Of a stretch of DNA of 15,153 bases, positions 1-7,260 are shown one piece after another. The DNA is from Bacillota bacterium (GTDB lineage Bacteria; Bacillota; Bacilli; Alicyclobacillales; SLC66). Both the position numbers and the translations under genes were made by a program. The DNA lies in the NCBI GenBank assembly GCA_021820825.1, contig JAKADD010000016.1:1-15153 (forward strand). The letters are read 5' to 3'. The notes below the pieces were generated by a model that did not search any database, was not told the DNA's origin, and saw only the letters and a program-made list of their open reading frames with translations. Within the stretch, counting starts at the first letter, position 1. Each line of letters begins with the position of its first letter.

Positions 1-17
1 CTCATAAGTCGATGCTA

Positions 18-30
18 TATAATCTATAAT
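18..30 (+). promoter_or_regulatory. possible -10 elements of the LysR gene promoter
   Basis: The first 56 bases are strongly AT-rich compared with the rest of the window and contain two overlapping-phase TATAAT hexamers (18-23 and 25-30), each a perfect sigma-A -10 match. A matching -35 would lie at or beyond the left window edge, so it cannot be judged. The short dyad ATAATTAT (26-33) could be part of a LysR-type binding site, but no clear T-N11-A box was established. Confidence 0.35.
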
Positions 31-71
31 TATGATATCTTTATTCTATATTTCACGAAAGGAGACTGGCA

Positions 72-983
72 ATGGAGCTGCGTTGGCTGGAATACGCGTT
101 CGAAGTGTACAAACAGGGCAGTTTTACGAAAGCTGCGAATCGTCTGCGGGTTGCCCAGCCGTCTCTCAGCCAGCAGGTGGCTAAACTCGAACGGGAGCTT
201 GGCGCCCGCCTCTTCGTGCGGGGGCACGCGGCGGCGGTGCCAACGGATCAAGGCCGTCGTCTTCTTTCCTATGCAGAGCAGATGTTGCGCTTGCGGGACG
301 ATTTGTTGCGTGAAGCGGCGGAAACTTCTGAGGGGATGAACCGGGTTCTGTCGATCGGAACGCTTGCGATCACTGGCGGTCACGTGCTGCCGCCGCTTTT
401 GCAGGCATTTGCGGCGAAGCATCCGGAAGTGCGGGTGCGTATTGTTGAAGAGACGACAGCACGCCTGGAGGAACTGACTGCGAACGGCGAAACAGATCTG
501 TCGATTTTGGCTCTGCCTATCGGCGACCAGCGTCTGGAGACGCGGTCGATGCTCACAGAGCCGCTCTATTTGGCAGTACCGCCGGACAGGGATTTTGCGG
601 TCCGAAACGTTTCCCGGAAACAGTCAGACAAGGCGCACAGCGCGCTGCTGTCCGACTATGCGTCTGCGCCATTCATTGTGCTGAAAAGCGGTTACGGCTT
701 TCGGGGCACGGTTTTCGCCCTGTGCGCGGAACATGGCTTTCAGCCGCGTATCGCCTATGAAACCAGCAGCGTTGAAACAGCCCAGACCATGGTTGCCCAT
801 GGTCTGGGCGTGACTGTGATTCCGGCCATGGTGAGGCGCTTTACGAAACCCATGCCGATCTATCTTGGGTTAGGGAACGCAGCGACGCGCACGCTCGTGT
901 TCGCGTACAGGAAAGATCGTTATCTGAGTCTGGCGGCTCAGGCGTTTTTGAACGTTTGGCTGGAGGGCCGCGAACGCGCGTAG
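72..983 (+). CDS. LysR-family transcriptional regulator
   Basis: The 303-residue product has the usual length and layout of a LysR-type regulator. A winged helix-turn-helix occupies about residues 1-60, with the family pattern SFTKAANRLRVAQPSLSQQ at about 17-35, followed by a linker helix and an effector-binding domain from about residue 90 to 295. The segment around residues 230-255 (ETAQTMVAHGLGVTVIP) is typical of the second effector subdomain. The ATG at 72 follows AAAGGAG at about eight bases, a strong ribosome-binding site. The effector is not evident from sequence. It is separated from the sugar cluster by a convergent hypothetical gene, so a role in maltodextrin control is not implied. 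LysR regulators often control a divergent neighbour, which here would lie left of the window. A 13-bp perfect inverted repeat sits inside the coding region at 780-809. Confidence 0.93.
   Translation: MELRWLEYAFEVYKQGSFTKAANRLRVAQPSLSQQVAKLERELGARLFVRGHAAAVPTDQGRRLLSYAEQMLRLRDDLLREAAETSEGMNRVLSIGTLAITGGHVLPPLLQAFAAKHPEVRVRIVEETTARLEELTANGETDLSILALPIGDQRLETRSMLTEPLYLAVPPDRDFAVRNVSRKQSDKAHSALLSDYASAPFIVLKSGYGFRGTVFALCAEHGFQPRIAYETSSVETAQTMVAHGLGVTVIPAMVRRFTKPMPIYLGLGNAATRTLVFAYRKDRYLSLAAQAFLNVWLEGRERA
780..809. repeat. 13-bp perfect inverted repeat inside the LysR gene
   Basis: GCCCAGACCATGG (780-792) and CCATGGTCTGGGC (797-809) are perfect reverse complements separated by the four bases TTGC. 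The repeat encodes residues about 237-246 (AQTMVAHGLG), a segment whose protein sequence is typical of the family, so the palindrome is superimposed on conserved coding sequence. No T-run follows, so it is not an intrinsic terminator. Confidence 0.85.
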
Positions 984-1429
984 GCAACGCTTAGCAGACC
1001 GTCGAGGGCAAGATTGCGCAATTGACCCTGATCGGTGAGGAGGGTCAGATCATGGCGGCCAACGCCCTGGAGTTGGCCGTGGAAGCGCCCCGCCTGTGTG
1101 AGAACGCAGACTGGTTCGCCGAGGAAAGATTTCTGCAGATAGGTGCGTATCGTGTCCAGATGGCTGCTGGTAACGGCGGTTGATCGCGCCGTCGCGCTTT
1201 CCGGGCGCGAACGCCTGACGGTCCTTGTCATCGCCGGGAGGCGTGGCGGTGGCGGGTCTGACCGATCAAACGGCAGTGAGTCTTCCTCCCAGAAATCGGC
1301 GTCGCGAAGAATGATGATGTGATTGGCGGCGGCGGCCGGTTCCCCGGCTGGTTCCGCAGACCCAAAGCTGTCGCCGCGACGGCGGGGCGCGGGCAGAAAC
1401 ACCGTCGGCCCGAATGATCGTTTGTTCAT
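938..1429 (-). CDS. hypothetical protein with LSm/DUF2642-like C-terminal domain
   Basis: The 163-residue product has a low-complexity N-terminal part (about residues 1-90) rich in Arg, Pro, Ala and Ser. A compact C-terminal stretch (about 91-152) follows the alternating beta-strand pattern of small LSm-like domains: GEPVCVLTQAGRFHGQL, then a strand around LTLLTDQG, then LRNLALDGLLSVAYAR. This resembles DUF2642 proteins such as Bacillus YuzF, but the match is by eye only. The ATG at 1429 is preceded on its strand by AAAGGTGATC, nearly complementary to the 16S rRNA 3' end, which strongly supports real translation. It lies 75 bases downstream of the LacI-type gene on the same strand, with no terminator seen between them, so it may be cotranscribed. 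Its 3' end overlaps the convergent LysR gene by 46 bases. Function unknown. Confidence 0.6.
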   Translation of the reverse strand: MNKRSFGPTVFLPAPRRRGDSFGSAEPAGEPAAAANHIIILRDADFWEEDSLPFDRSDPPPPRLPAMTRTVRRSRPESATARSTAVTSSHLDTIRTYLQKSFLGEPVCVLTQAGRFHGQLQGVGRHDLTLLTDQGQLRNLALDGLLSVAYARSRPSSQTFKNA

Positions 1430-1430
1430 G

Positions 1431-1443
1431 GGAGATCACCTTT
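1431..1443 (-). promoter_or_regulatory. strong ribosome-binding site of the hypothetical gene
   Basis: Read on the - strand this is AAAGGTGATCTCC, directly ahead of the ATG at 1429. The AGGTGATC core matches the complement of the 16S rRNA tail at near-ideal spacing. It fixes the start of the hypothetical gene and argues against this frame being a random opening. Confidence 0.7.
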
Positions 1444-1504
1444 CATGCTGTCAGTGTGAGTGGCGTTCTTCAGCATATGCAGGCGCCCATGGCTTTGCCC
1501 CGGA

Positions 1505-2563
1505 TCAGGAGGTGTGATGGAACTGATAGGATTCCAGCGTCAGCGGATTCCATGCGCCGCACGATCGTCTGACGACAAGTTCGTGGGGTATGAGATGTTC
1601 CTTGGCGCCAGTGGCCGGCCATTCAATCTGCTCAATCAGCATTCTGGCCGACTGTTGCCCCAATTCATAAATGTGCACATTCATGGTCGTCATCGGAGGA
1701 TTTGCCAACTTGGCGAGGGGGATGTCGTTGAAGCCGACAATCGCCAGGTCGTCCGGGATGCGATGGCCCAGTTCCCCGGCGGCGCGCATGGCGCCAAAGG
1801 CCAGCACATCATCGGATGCGATGATGGCGCTTGGTCGTTCCGGAACCGCGAGCAACCGCATCATGCCGATGTATCCGCCTTCTTCCAAAAATTCCTCGGA
1901 GGTCACCAACCGCGGATCAAACGCAGCCCCTGCATCCTGCAGGGCGGTGGCATAGCCTGATAACCGATCCATGGTCACGACCAGTTCGGTGGAACCGCCA
2001 ATGAATCCGATGCGTTTGTGACCCAGTTTCAGCAGATGGGTCGTGGCGTCATACGCCGCCTTTTTATTGTCGTTATTGACCCAGGATATCGTTGAAGGGG
2101 TGGCGGGACGACCAATCAGAACCGCCGGGATGCGATTTTCCTGCAGCACCGACAACAGCGGATCCTCGATTCTCGCCGTCAGGAGGATGACGCCGTCCAC
2201 GCGTCTGCTGCGGACCATCTGTTCGAGACGCTCGATGTCGTTTAGACCATGCAGTGCGGTGGAAAGAAACAGATCATACCCGGCATGCTGAGCCACCTGT
2301 GTGATGCCGCGCAGGACCTCCGGGAAAAATGGATTCAAGAAGAACTGCTCGATCGTATTTGGAATCAGCAGCCCAATCGCTTGGGAACTCTGCTTTACCA
2401 GGCTGCGCGCAATCGCGTTCGGGTGGTAATTGAGTTCTTTCATAATAAGGCGCACCCGTTCCTGCGTCTCCACGCTGATCCGCGGATTGTTGGCGATGAC
2501 GCGCGACACGGTCGAAGGACTGACACCAGCCCGAACCGCCACATCCTTGATGTTGATGGCCAC
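1505..2563 (-). CDS. malR: LacI-family transcriptional repressor (MalR-like)
   Basis: The 352-residue product is a full-length LacI/GalR regulator. The N-terminal helix-turn-helix (about residues 1-25, with VAVRAGVSPSTVSRVI) is followed by the hinge (NYHPNAIARSLVKQ, about 48-61) and a periplasmic-binding-like sugar domain to the C-terminus, containing VDGVILL, HKRIGFIGG and AIIASDDVLAFGAMRAA. The GTG at 2563 is preferred because GGTGGGTGA lies about six bases upstream and the product then begins VAINIKDVA as in relatives; an ATG at 2596 would overlap the upstream gene. One base separates it from the preceding GH13 stop codon, suggesting translational coupling. It is the last of three sugar genes in the operon, so a repressor of the maltodextrin cluster is the natural reading. 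The inducer is inferred from context. The operators at 6859-6873 and 7138-7152 are its likely targets, which would make it self-regulating. Confidence 0.9.
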   Translation of the reverse strand: MAINIKDVAVRAGVSPSTVSRVIANNPRISVETQERVRLIMKELNYHPNAIARSLVKQSSQAIGLLIPNTIEQFFLNPFFPEVLRGITQVAQHAGYDLFLSTALHGLNDIERLEQMVRSRRVDGVILLTARIEDPLLSVLQENRIPAVLIGRPATPSTISWVNNDNKKAAYDATTHLLKLGHKRIGFIGGSTELVVTMDRLSGYATALQDAGAAFDPRLVTSEEFLEEGGYIGMMRLLAVPERPSAIIASDDVLAFGAMRAAGELGHRIPDDLAIVGFNDIPLAKLANPPMTTMNVHIYELGQQSARMLIEQIEWPATGAKEHLIPHELVVRRSCGAWNPLTLESYQFHHTS

Positions 2564-2564
2564 T

Positions 2565-4391
2565 CTAGTCACCCACCCGTATGAATAGGATCGCACTTTT
2601 TTCGCGCATGGTCAGTGCGTCGCCGCGTCTGACAAAGGTTTCGTCCGGATCGCCATAGACGGCCTTATAGAGCCCCTCTGGCAGTTGTGCATCGGAACAC
2701 GTAAAGGCAATGGAAGTGTCGGCGTTGTTCAGCACACAGAATAGAGTCTCCTGCTCTGTTGCGGAGTTTCTCTTGCGCGACTGGCGCAAATACCCGTAGA
2801 GTTGTGGAGAGACACTTCGAAAGAGTGGGCGGTAGGCTCCATGCCGGAGCGCCGGGTGCGTCTGGCGCAGCGTCGCAAGCTGTCGATAACGATCCAGCGC
2901 GGTGCGATCCTGGGCCTGTTCATCCCACAGCATACCGCCTCGGCACAGGGGATCGGCGTCTCCTGTCATGCCCACTTCGTCTCCATAATATATCATGGGA
3001 GACCCAAACGCTGTAAATTGCACAAATACAGCCAGCGCCGCCTGTTCACGGTTCATCTGGCAGACATTCAGCAGGCGCGGCGTGTCATGGGAATCCAGCA
3101 GGTTCCATAAATAAGGAAGACTGTCTTCCGCATATTGGGCGCGGATCTGTTCGATGCGCAGGTCGAATTCCGCAGCGTCAATGTCGCCTTTGCCAAGCCA
3201 GTCGAGCACCGCGCGCGCGAATGGGTAGTTCATCACCGTGTCAAACTGGTCACCGCGCAGCCAGGGGGTGGCCACCTGCCAAATCTCCCCACAGATGAGC
3301 GCATCAGGACGCACACTTTTCACCTGATCCCGAAAATGTCTCCAGAATGTGTGCTCCACTTCGTCAGACACGTCGAGTCGCCAGCCGTCGATGCCTGTGT
3401 GTTCGATCCAGTATTTTGCGACGCCGGTCAGAAAATCCTCGACCTGTCGATTGGCGGTTCGCCACTTGGGCATATTGGCCACGTAACCAAACGTCTCGTA
3501 GTTGCGCTCGCTTTTTGAAAGCGGCCACGACTCGGCATAAATCCAGTCGGCGTACCGGGATTCGGAACCCCGTTGCAAAAGATCGAGAAACACCGGATTG
3601 CGGTCGCCCATGTGATTGAAGACCGCATCCAGCACCACGCGGATGCCGCGGGTGTGACAATCCGCAACCAGCAGCCGCAACTCTTCTTCTGTTCCGAAGT
3701 CCGGATCAATGCTGAGGTAATCCTCGGTGTCGTATTTGTGGTTTGAGGGCGCCGTGAAAATGGGCGTCATATAGAGCACATTCACGCCCAGGCTGGTCAG
3801 GTGATCAAGTCTGGCGCGAATTCCGGCCAGGTTGCCGCCGTAATAGCTGCCAGGCGTCGGCTTTGCGTTCCAGTCTGTGAGGGTGTGGCCGGCTGGCGCA
3901 TCGCCGAAGCGGTCGAAACGGTCGGGAAACACCTGGTAGTAGACGGCGCCCGCAGCCCACAGCGGCGCGTTGAATCCGTCGCGTTCCCCAAGATACGGAA
4001 CTTCAAACGCTTCCTCCCAGGGCGGCATGCTGTCAGTGAGGCCGCCACGGCTAAAAAAGTAGGAACGCCTGCCGCCGTCGATGCGGAACAGGTACTTGAA
4101 GCGCTTGCTGCGCTGGGTCAGTTCCGCCTGGAAGAGTTCATGGTGAGAGCCGTCCAGCGCATAGCGTTGCGCTGCTGTTGTTCTTGTTGTTTTGGCGGGA
4201 AGAAATTTGTCGCAGTGTACGACCGCAACCCGCACGGCCAGATCCCGGCCCAGGCGCAACCGCACCTGCAGTCGATTCCCGGATGCGCAGGCGTATGGTT
4301 CGACCGTTTCATGATAGAGCGACAAAGCCAGCAGTTCGCGGACTCTGGCGGTGCCGGCGCCTGTGCGCCGCTGCTTCGCGTCTGGCGTCAT
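2565..4391 (-). CDS. cytoplasmic GH13 cyclomaltodextrinase / neopullulanase / maltogenic amylase
   Basis: This 608-residue enzyme hydrolyses alpha-1,4 (and probably some alpha-1,6) bonds in malto-oligosaccharides or cyclodextrins inside the cell. An N-terminal CBM34-like beta domain (about 1-135) precedes the GH13 barrel. Conserved regions are visible: I DAVFNH (255-260), II GWRLD with nucleophile D340, III CGEIW with acid/base E369, and IV LLDSHDTPRL with D436. Region V reads MPKW (307-310), close to the MPKL of the neopullulanase subfamily GH13_20. There is no signal peptide. The ATG at 4391 is preferred: AGAGGAG lies upstream and the alpha-glucosidase TGA ends one base before it, whereas a start at 4469 would overlap that gene by 77 bases and add an atypical N-terminus. 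Both flanking junctions have one intervening base, so the operon is tightly packed. Substrate preference among cyclodextrin, pullulan and maltodextrin cannot be settled by eye. Confidence 0.92.
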   Translation of the reverse strand: MTPDAKQRRTGAGTARVRELLALSLYHETVEPYACASGNRLQVRLRLGRDLAVRVAVVHCDKFLPAKTTRTTAAQRYALDGSHHELFQAELTQRSKRFKYLFRIDGGRRSYFFSRGGLTDSMPPWEEAFEVPYLGERDGFNAPLWAAGAVYYQVFPDRFDRFGDAPAGHTLTDWNAKPTPGSYYGGNLAGIRARLDHLTSLGVNVLYMTPIFTAPSNHKYDTEDYLSIDPDFGTEEELRLLVADCHTRGIRVVLDAVFNHMGDRNPVFLDLLQRGSESRYADWIYAESWPLSKSERNYETFGYVANMPKWRTANRQVEDFLTGVAKYWIEHTGIDGWRLDVSDEVEHTFWRHFRDQVKSVRPDALICGEIWQVATPWLRGDQFDTVMNYPFARAVLDWLGKGDIDAAEFDLRIEQIRAQYAEDSLPYLWNLLDSHDTPRLLNVCQMNREQAALAVFVQFTAFGSPMIYYGDEVGMTGDADPLCRGGMLWDEQAQDRTALDRYRQLATLRQTHPALRHGAYRPLFRSVSPQLYGYLRQSRKRNSATEQETLFCVLNNADTSIAFTCSDAQLPEGLYKAVYGDPDETFVRRGDALTMREKSAILFIRVGD

Positions 4392-4392
4392 G

Positions 4393-6810
4393 TCAGTCGC
4401 TCTCCTCTCGCCGCTGGTGTGTGATCGTGTATACTGCGCTTCTGTCAAGCAGGTCGGGGAGATCGACAATCAGTGTATGTTGCGTAAACCGCTGCGCAGG
4501 CAGCGTCTGCGCGTCTTTCTCCAGGATGCGCAGATCGTGCGCAGTGCCGTGGACGGCCAGTCTGACTGTCCGTTTTTCTGCAGGGCGGTAACCGCTTTGC
4601 TGCACCGTTACGGCCAGTTCGCTGTCGCGGTCCACTGCAGAGAGTTTGAACGCGACGGCTTGATACGAACCATTTTCGTAGGCAAACGAAAGACCGTCGT
4701 CATCGTAATAAATGTACTCCCCAGCGTCGCCCAGATACACATGGATGGTCAGCGCAGCGGCGGACTGACCTGTATGCTGTACGGGAGATTGCTGCGCTAT
4801 GATCGCGCCGGCGCGAATAAATGTCGGAATCTCATCGAGCGCCGCCGCCGTTACAATGTGTTGGCGTCCACTGTATGTCACGTCCGTACGTTCGTCGTAC
4901 CACACGCCGTCCGGGAGATAGACGCTGCGCACGCCGCCGTCCGGACGGTAGATGGGAGCGACCAGCAGATTTTTTCCCAGCAGAAAACTGTCGCAGAGAT
5001 CGCGCGTGTTGCGATCGTCCGGGAACTCTAGCGCGAGCGCCCGCATCACAGGCAGGCCCGTCATGCGGTGCTCATAAAACAGGCTGTACAGATGGGGCAG
5101 CAACGTGTAGCGCCGCTCGATCGCCTTACGGATGGCCGCCTCATACACCGGACCAAATTGCCATGGTTCCTGACGAACGGCGTCCATCCCGGAGTGATTT
5201 CGAAAAAAAGGAGTAAAGGCCGCCATCTGCATCCAGCGGGTGAGCAAGAGCCCGTCCGCATCAAAGGCGAAGCCTCCGACGTCGGCGCCCGCGAAGGGCA
5301 GGCCCGACAGCCCCATGTTGAGCAGCATCGGAATCGTCATCGTCAAATGTTCCCAAAAACTGCGATTGTCGCCTGTCCACACCGCAGCATACCGCTGTGT
5401 GCCAGCATAGCCTGCGCGGGTCAGCACAAACGGGCGTTGTCCGCAGAGCAATCGCGCCAGTCCTTCATAGGTAGCCTGGCTCATGTAGTGACCGTAGGAA
5501 TTGTGCAGTGCGTCGTGAGGCAGCGGGGCGCCATCATTGCGGTGCATGACGGCGACATCCATCGTTTTGGTGTCCGAAAATACGGCCGGCTCGTTCATGT
5601 CATTCCAAATGCCGCAAATTCCCACATCAGTGTAGCGTTGGTGCAAATCTCCCCACCACTCACGAATGCGCGCTTCTGTGAAGTCTGGAAAGGCGCTTTC
5701 ACCTGGCCAGACGTTGCCAGTGTACACGGCGCCGTCGGGATACGCGCAAAAGACGTCCGCAGAGCGTCCCTGCTGGTAGACCGAGTAGTCCTCGTCTTTC
5801 TTGACCCCAGGGTCGACGATCGGAATCACGCGAAAACCGTCGGCAGCCAGATCGCGAACGGTCGTCTCCGCTGTCGCATAGTTGTCCTTATGCCAGGTGA
5901 ACACGCGATAGCCGTCCATGTAGTGGATATCCAGATACAGTGCGTCACAGGGGATTTGGCGGGCGCGAAATTCTGTGGCCACCTCGCGCAGTTCCGCTTC
6001 TGATTCATAACTGTAACGCGACTGATGGTATCCGAGCGCATAACGGGGCGGTTGCGGTGCGCGACCGGTGAGACTGGTGTATTGTCCGATCAGCGACTTC
6101 ATGTCGGGGCCAAAGAAACAGTAATAGTCAAAGTCGCCCGTCCGCGCCGTTATGTTGTAGGAATTCACATCAGTGAAGGAAAACGTCGTCTTGCCAGGAT
6201 TGTTCAGAAAGATCCCGTAGGACGCTTCCTCACCCACGACATAGAATACGGGCACTGACACATACAGTTCGCGAATCTCGGGTACATGCGGCGCGTATAC
6301 GTCGGTGTTCCACATCGACTGCAGGGAATTCGCCTTGTTGAGGTACCCGGTTTTCTCGCCGAGTCCGTAGATGGGCTCACCGGCGTACGCTTTCTCGCAG
6401 CGAATGCCGCCGTCGCTTGTAAGCGTGACGCCGCCTGTGACATCAGCGCAGATGACGCCGCCGGACAGCGTCTTTGCGTGCACCGCAAACCGTGTTTTGT
6501 CGACCGTCAGTTTGAAACCGCCGCCGCCGGCGACCAGGCCGTAGCCAGCCCCCTCATCGACGAGTGCAAGCGGTTGCGCTCTTAGCGAATGGGCGAGCGG
6601 CACGCACTCTTTCGCAGTCGCTGCATCGCGGCTGATTTTAATGCGAAACACGCCGTCGCCAAGCCAGACGGCGACAGTCGCGCGCTCACACAAGAAGAAA
6701 GCGGCGTCATTTTTGATATACGCGTTCTGGACAGGTCCGATCGACAGCAACGCCTGTTCTTCTGCCAGTTGCAACTGATCGGGATGGATCGCAGCGCTTG
6801 TATCGTTCAC
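4393..6810 (-). CDS. GH31 alpha-glucosidase, cytoplasmic
   Basis: The 805-residue product is a full-length family 31 glycoside hydrolase that removes alpha-linked glucose from the non-reducing ends of oligosaccharides. The N-terminal beta-sandwich (about 1-250) includes YGLGEKTG. The (beta/alpha)8 barrel follows with DALYLDIHYMDGYRVFTW (about 289-306). The nucleophile signature is GIWNDMNEP, with D404, and the probable acid/base is D481 in WTGDNRS. C-terminal beta domains, including a DUF5110-like stretch, complete the protein. No signal peptide is seen, so it should act on imported sugars. The start is GTG at 6810, with GAGGGG about nine bases upstream. It is the first gene of a three-gene operon driven from the divergent control region and ends one base before the GH13 start. 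Overlapping open frames on the + strand here are antisense shadows. Confidence 0.93.
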   Translation of the reverse strand: MNDTSAAIHPDQLQLAEEQALLSIGPVQNAYIKNDAAFFLCERATVAVWLGDGVFRIKISRDAATAKECVPLAHSLRAQPLALVDEGAGYGLVAGGGGFKLTVDKTRFAVHAKTLSGGVICADVTGGVTLTSDGGIRCEKAYAGEPIYGLGEKTGYLNKANSLQSMWNTDVYAPHVPEIRELYVSVPVFYVVGEEASYGIFLNNPGKTTFSFTDVNSYNITARTGDFDYYCFFGPDMKSLIGQYTSLTGRAPQPPRYALGYHQSRYSYESEAELREVATEFRARQIPCDALYLDIHYMDGYRVFTWHKDNYATAETTVRDLAADGFRVIPIVDPGVKKDEDYSVYQQGRSADVFCAYPDGAVYTGNVWPGESAFPDFTEARIREWWGDLHQRYTDVGICGIWNDMNEPAVFSDTKTMDVAVMHRNDGAPLPHDALHNSYGHYMSQATYEGLARLLCGQRPFVLTRAGYAGTQRYAAVWTGDNRSFWEHLTMTIPMLLNMGLSGLPFAGADVGGFAFDADGLLLTRWMQMAAFTPFFRNHSGMDAVRQEPWQFGPVYEAAIRKAIERRYTLLPHLYSLFYEHRMTGLPVMRALALEFPDDRNTRDLCDSFLLGKNLLVAPIYRPDGGVRSVYLPDGVWYDERTDVTYSGRQHIVTAAALDEIPTFIRAGAIIAQQSPVQHTGQSAAALTIHVYLGDAGEYIYYDDDGLSFAYENGSYQAVAFKLSAVDRDSELAVTVQQSGYRPAEKRTVRLAVHGTAHDLRILEKDAQTLPAQRFTQHTLIVDLPDLLDRSAVYTITHQRREESD

Positions 6811-6858
6811 TGGGCAAAACCCCTCGTCTGTGGGTGGTGTGTTATGCTGGATGTCGTA

Positions 6859-6873
6859 ACAAACGTTTGCACA
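6859..6873 (-). promoter_or_regulatory. LacI-family operator of the glucosidase operon
   Basis: Read in the direction of the operon this is TGTGCAAACGTTTGT, centred on the perfect 10-bp palindrome CAAACGTTTG with the central CG typical of LacI/GalR operators. It lies about 20-35 bases downstream of the start predicted from the promoter at 6900-6928, where a bound repressor would block elongation or clearance. A site sharing 14 of 15 bases occurs ahead of malE. Confidence 0.7.
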
Positions 6874-6899
6874 CCTGTTTAGGAGGCTTTTTTTAGATT

Positions 6900-6928
6900 A
6901 TCGTACCAAACTTTCATTGATGAAGCAA
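6900..6928 (-). promoter_or_regulatory. predicted sigma-A promoter of the glucosidase operon
   Basis: On the - strand, TTGCTT (6928-6923) and TACGAT (6905-6900) are separated by exactly 17 bases. Both are four-of-six or better matches to the -35 and -10 consensus. The predicted transcription start is near 6893, giving a leader of about 80 bases that contains the operator. Confidence 0.5.
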
Positions 6929-7077
6929 TGAGCGCGGTGATATTCAACTTGAATTCAGTGGTCCTTGCCTGCGCAAAAGCGCCGTGTTATTTCGCATAAA
7001 GCCTTGTACTGCGCGGAATAATAACTACCGCGGAAGAACTGTGGCGTACTTCAGACGCGTTTCCACAAAAATTTCTC

Positions 7078-7106
7078 TTGCGCATTTGGGCGAGCAGGAA
7101 TATGAT
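7078..7106 (+). promoter_or_regulatory. predicted sigma-A promoter of malEFG
   Basis: TTGCGC (7078-7083) and TATGAT (7101-7106) are separated by exactly 17 bases. The -10 differs from consensus at one position. The start would be near 7113, giving a leader of about 148 bases that includes the operator at 7138-7152. Confidence 0.55.
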
Positions 7107-7137
7107 TCTCCATGTGGAATATCTATACCGTGCAGAT

Positions 7138-7152
7138 TGTGCAAACGATTGT
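7138..7152 (+). promoter_or_regulatory. LacI-family operator of malEFG
   Basis: TGTGCAAACGATTGT is identical to the operator of the divergent operon except for one base (A for T at position 11), and both read in the same sense relative to their own transcript. It is placed about 25-40 bases downstream of the predicted start, mirroring the other side. The likely ligand is the LacI-type protein encoded at 1505-2563. Confidence 0.7.
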
Positions 7153-7260
7153 CCTCGCGTTTCGACAAGCTGGTCGTCGCGGCATGGGATGTCAGCACGG
7201 GATGTAAGCACTTGCAGCAAAATCAAGAAGAACAAGAAGAAACAGAAGGGAGTCAAAATC

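Larger units (their letters stand above)
6811..7260. other. divergent control region between the glucosidase operon and malE
   Basis: This 450-base stretch has no convincing gene. It holds a leftward promoter (6900-6928), a rightward promoter (7078-7106), and one LacI-type operator on each side (6859-6873 and 7138-7152), plus a long A-rich leader before malE with a clear ribosome-binding site at about 7246-7252. A frame open from 7078 into malE has no ribosome-binding site of its own and would begin before the predicted transcription start. Confidence 0.8.

Noticed and set aside
2564..2596. ATG at 2596 as the start of the LacI-type gene
   Set aside because: It overlaps the GH13 gene; GTG at 2563 has a good ribosome-binding site and gives the usual LacI-family N-terminus.
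4392..4469. Start at 4469 for the cytoplasmic GH13 gene
   Set aside because: It would overlap the alpha-glucosidase by 77 bases; ATG at 4391 has a ribosome-binding site and fits the one-base junction pattern.
5068..6003. 311-codon + strand frame opposite the alpha-glucosidase
   Set aside because: No recognisable domain or ribosome-binding site, and the - strand frame carries GH31 catalytic motifs.
7078..7260. N-terminal extension of malE starting at 7078
   Set aside because: It would begin inside the predicted -35 element, lacks a ribosome-binding site and would place about 60 residues before a complete lipoprotein signal peptide.
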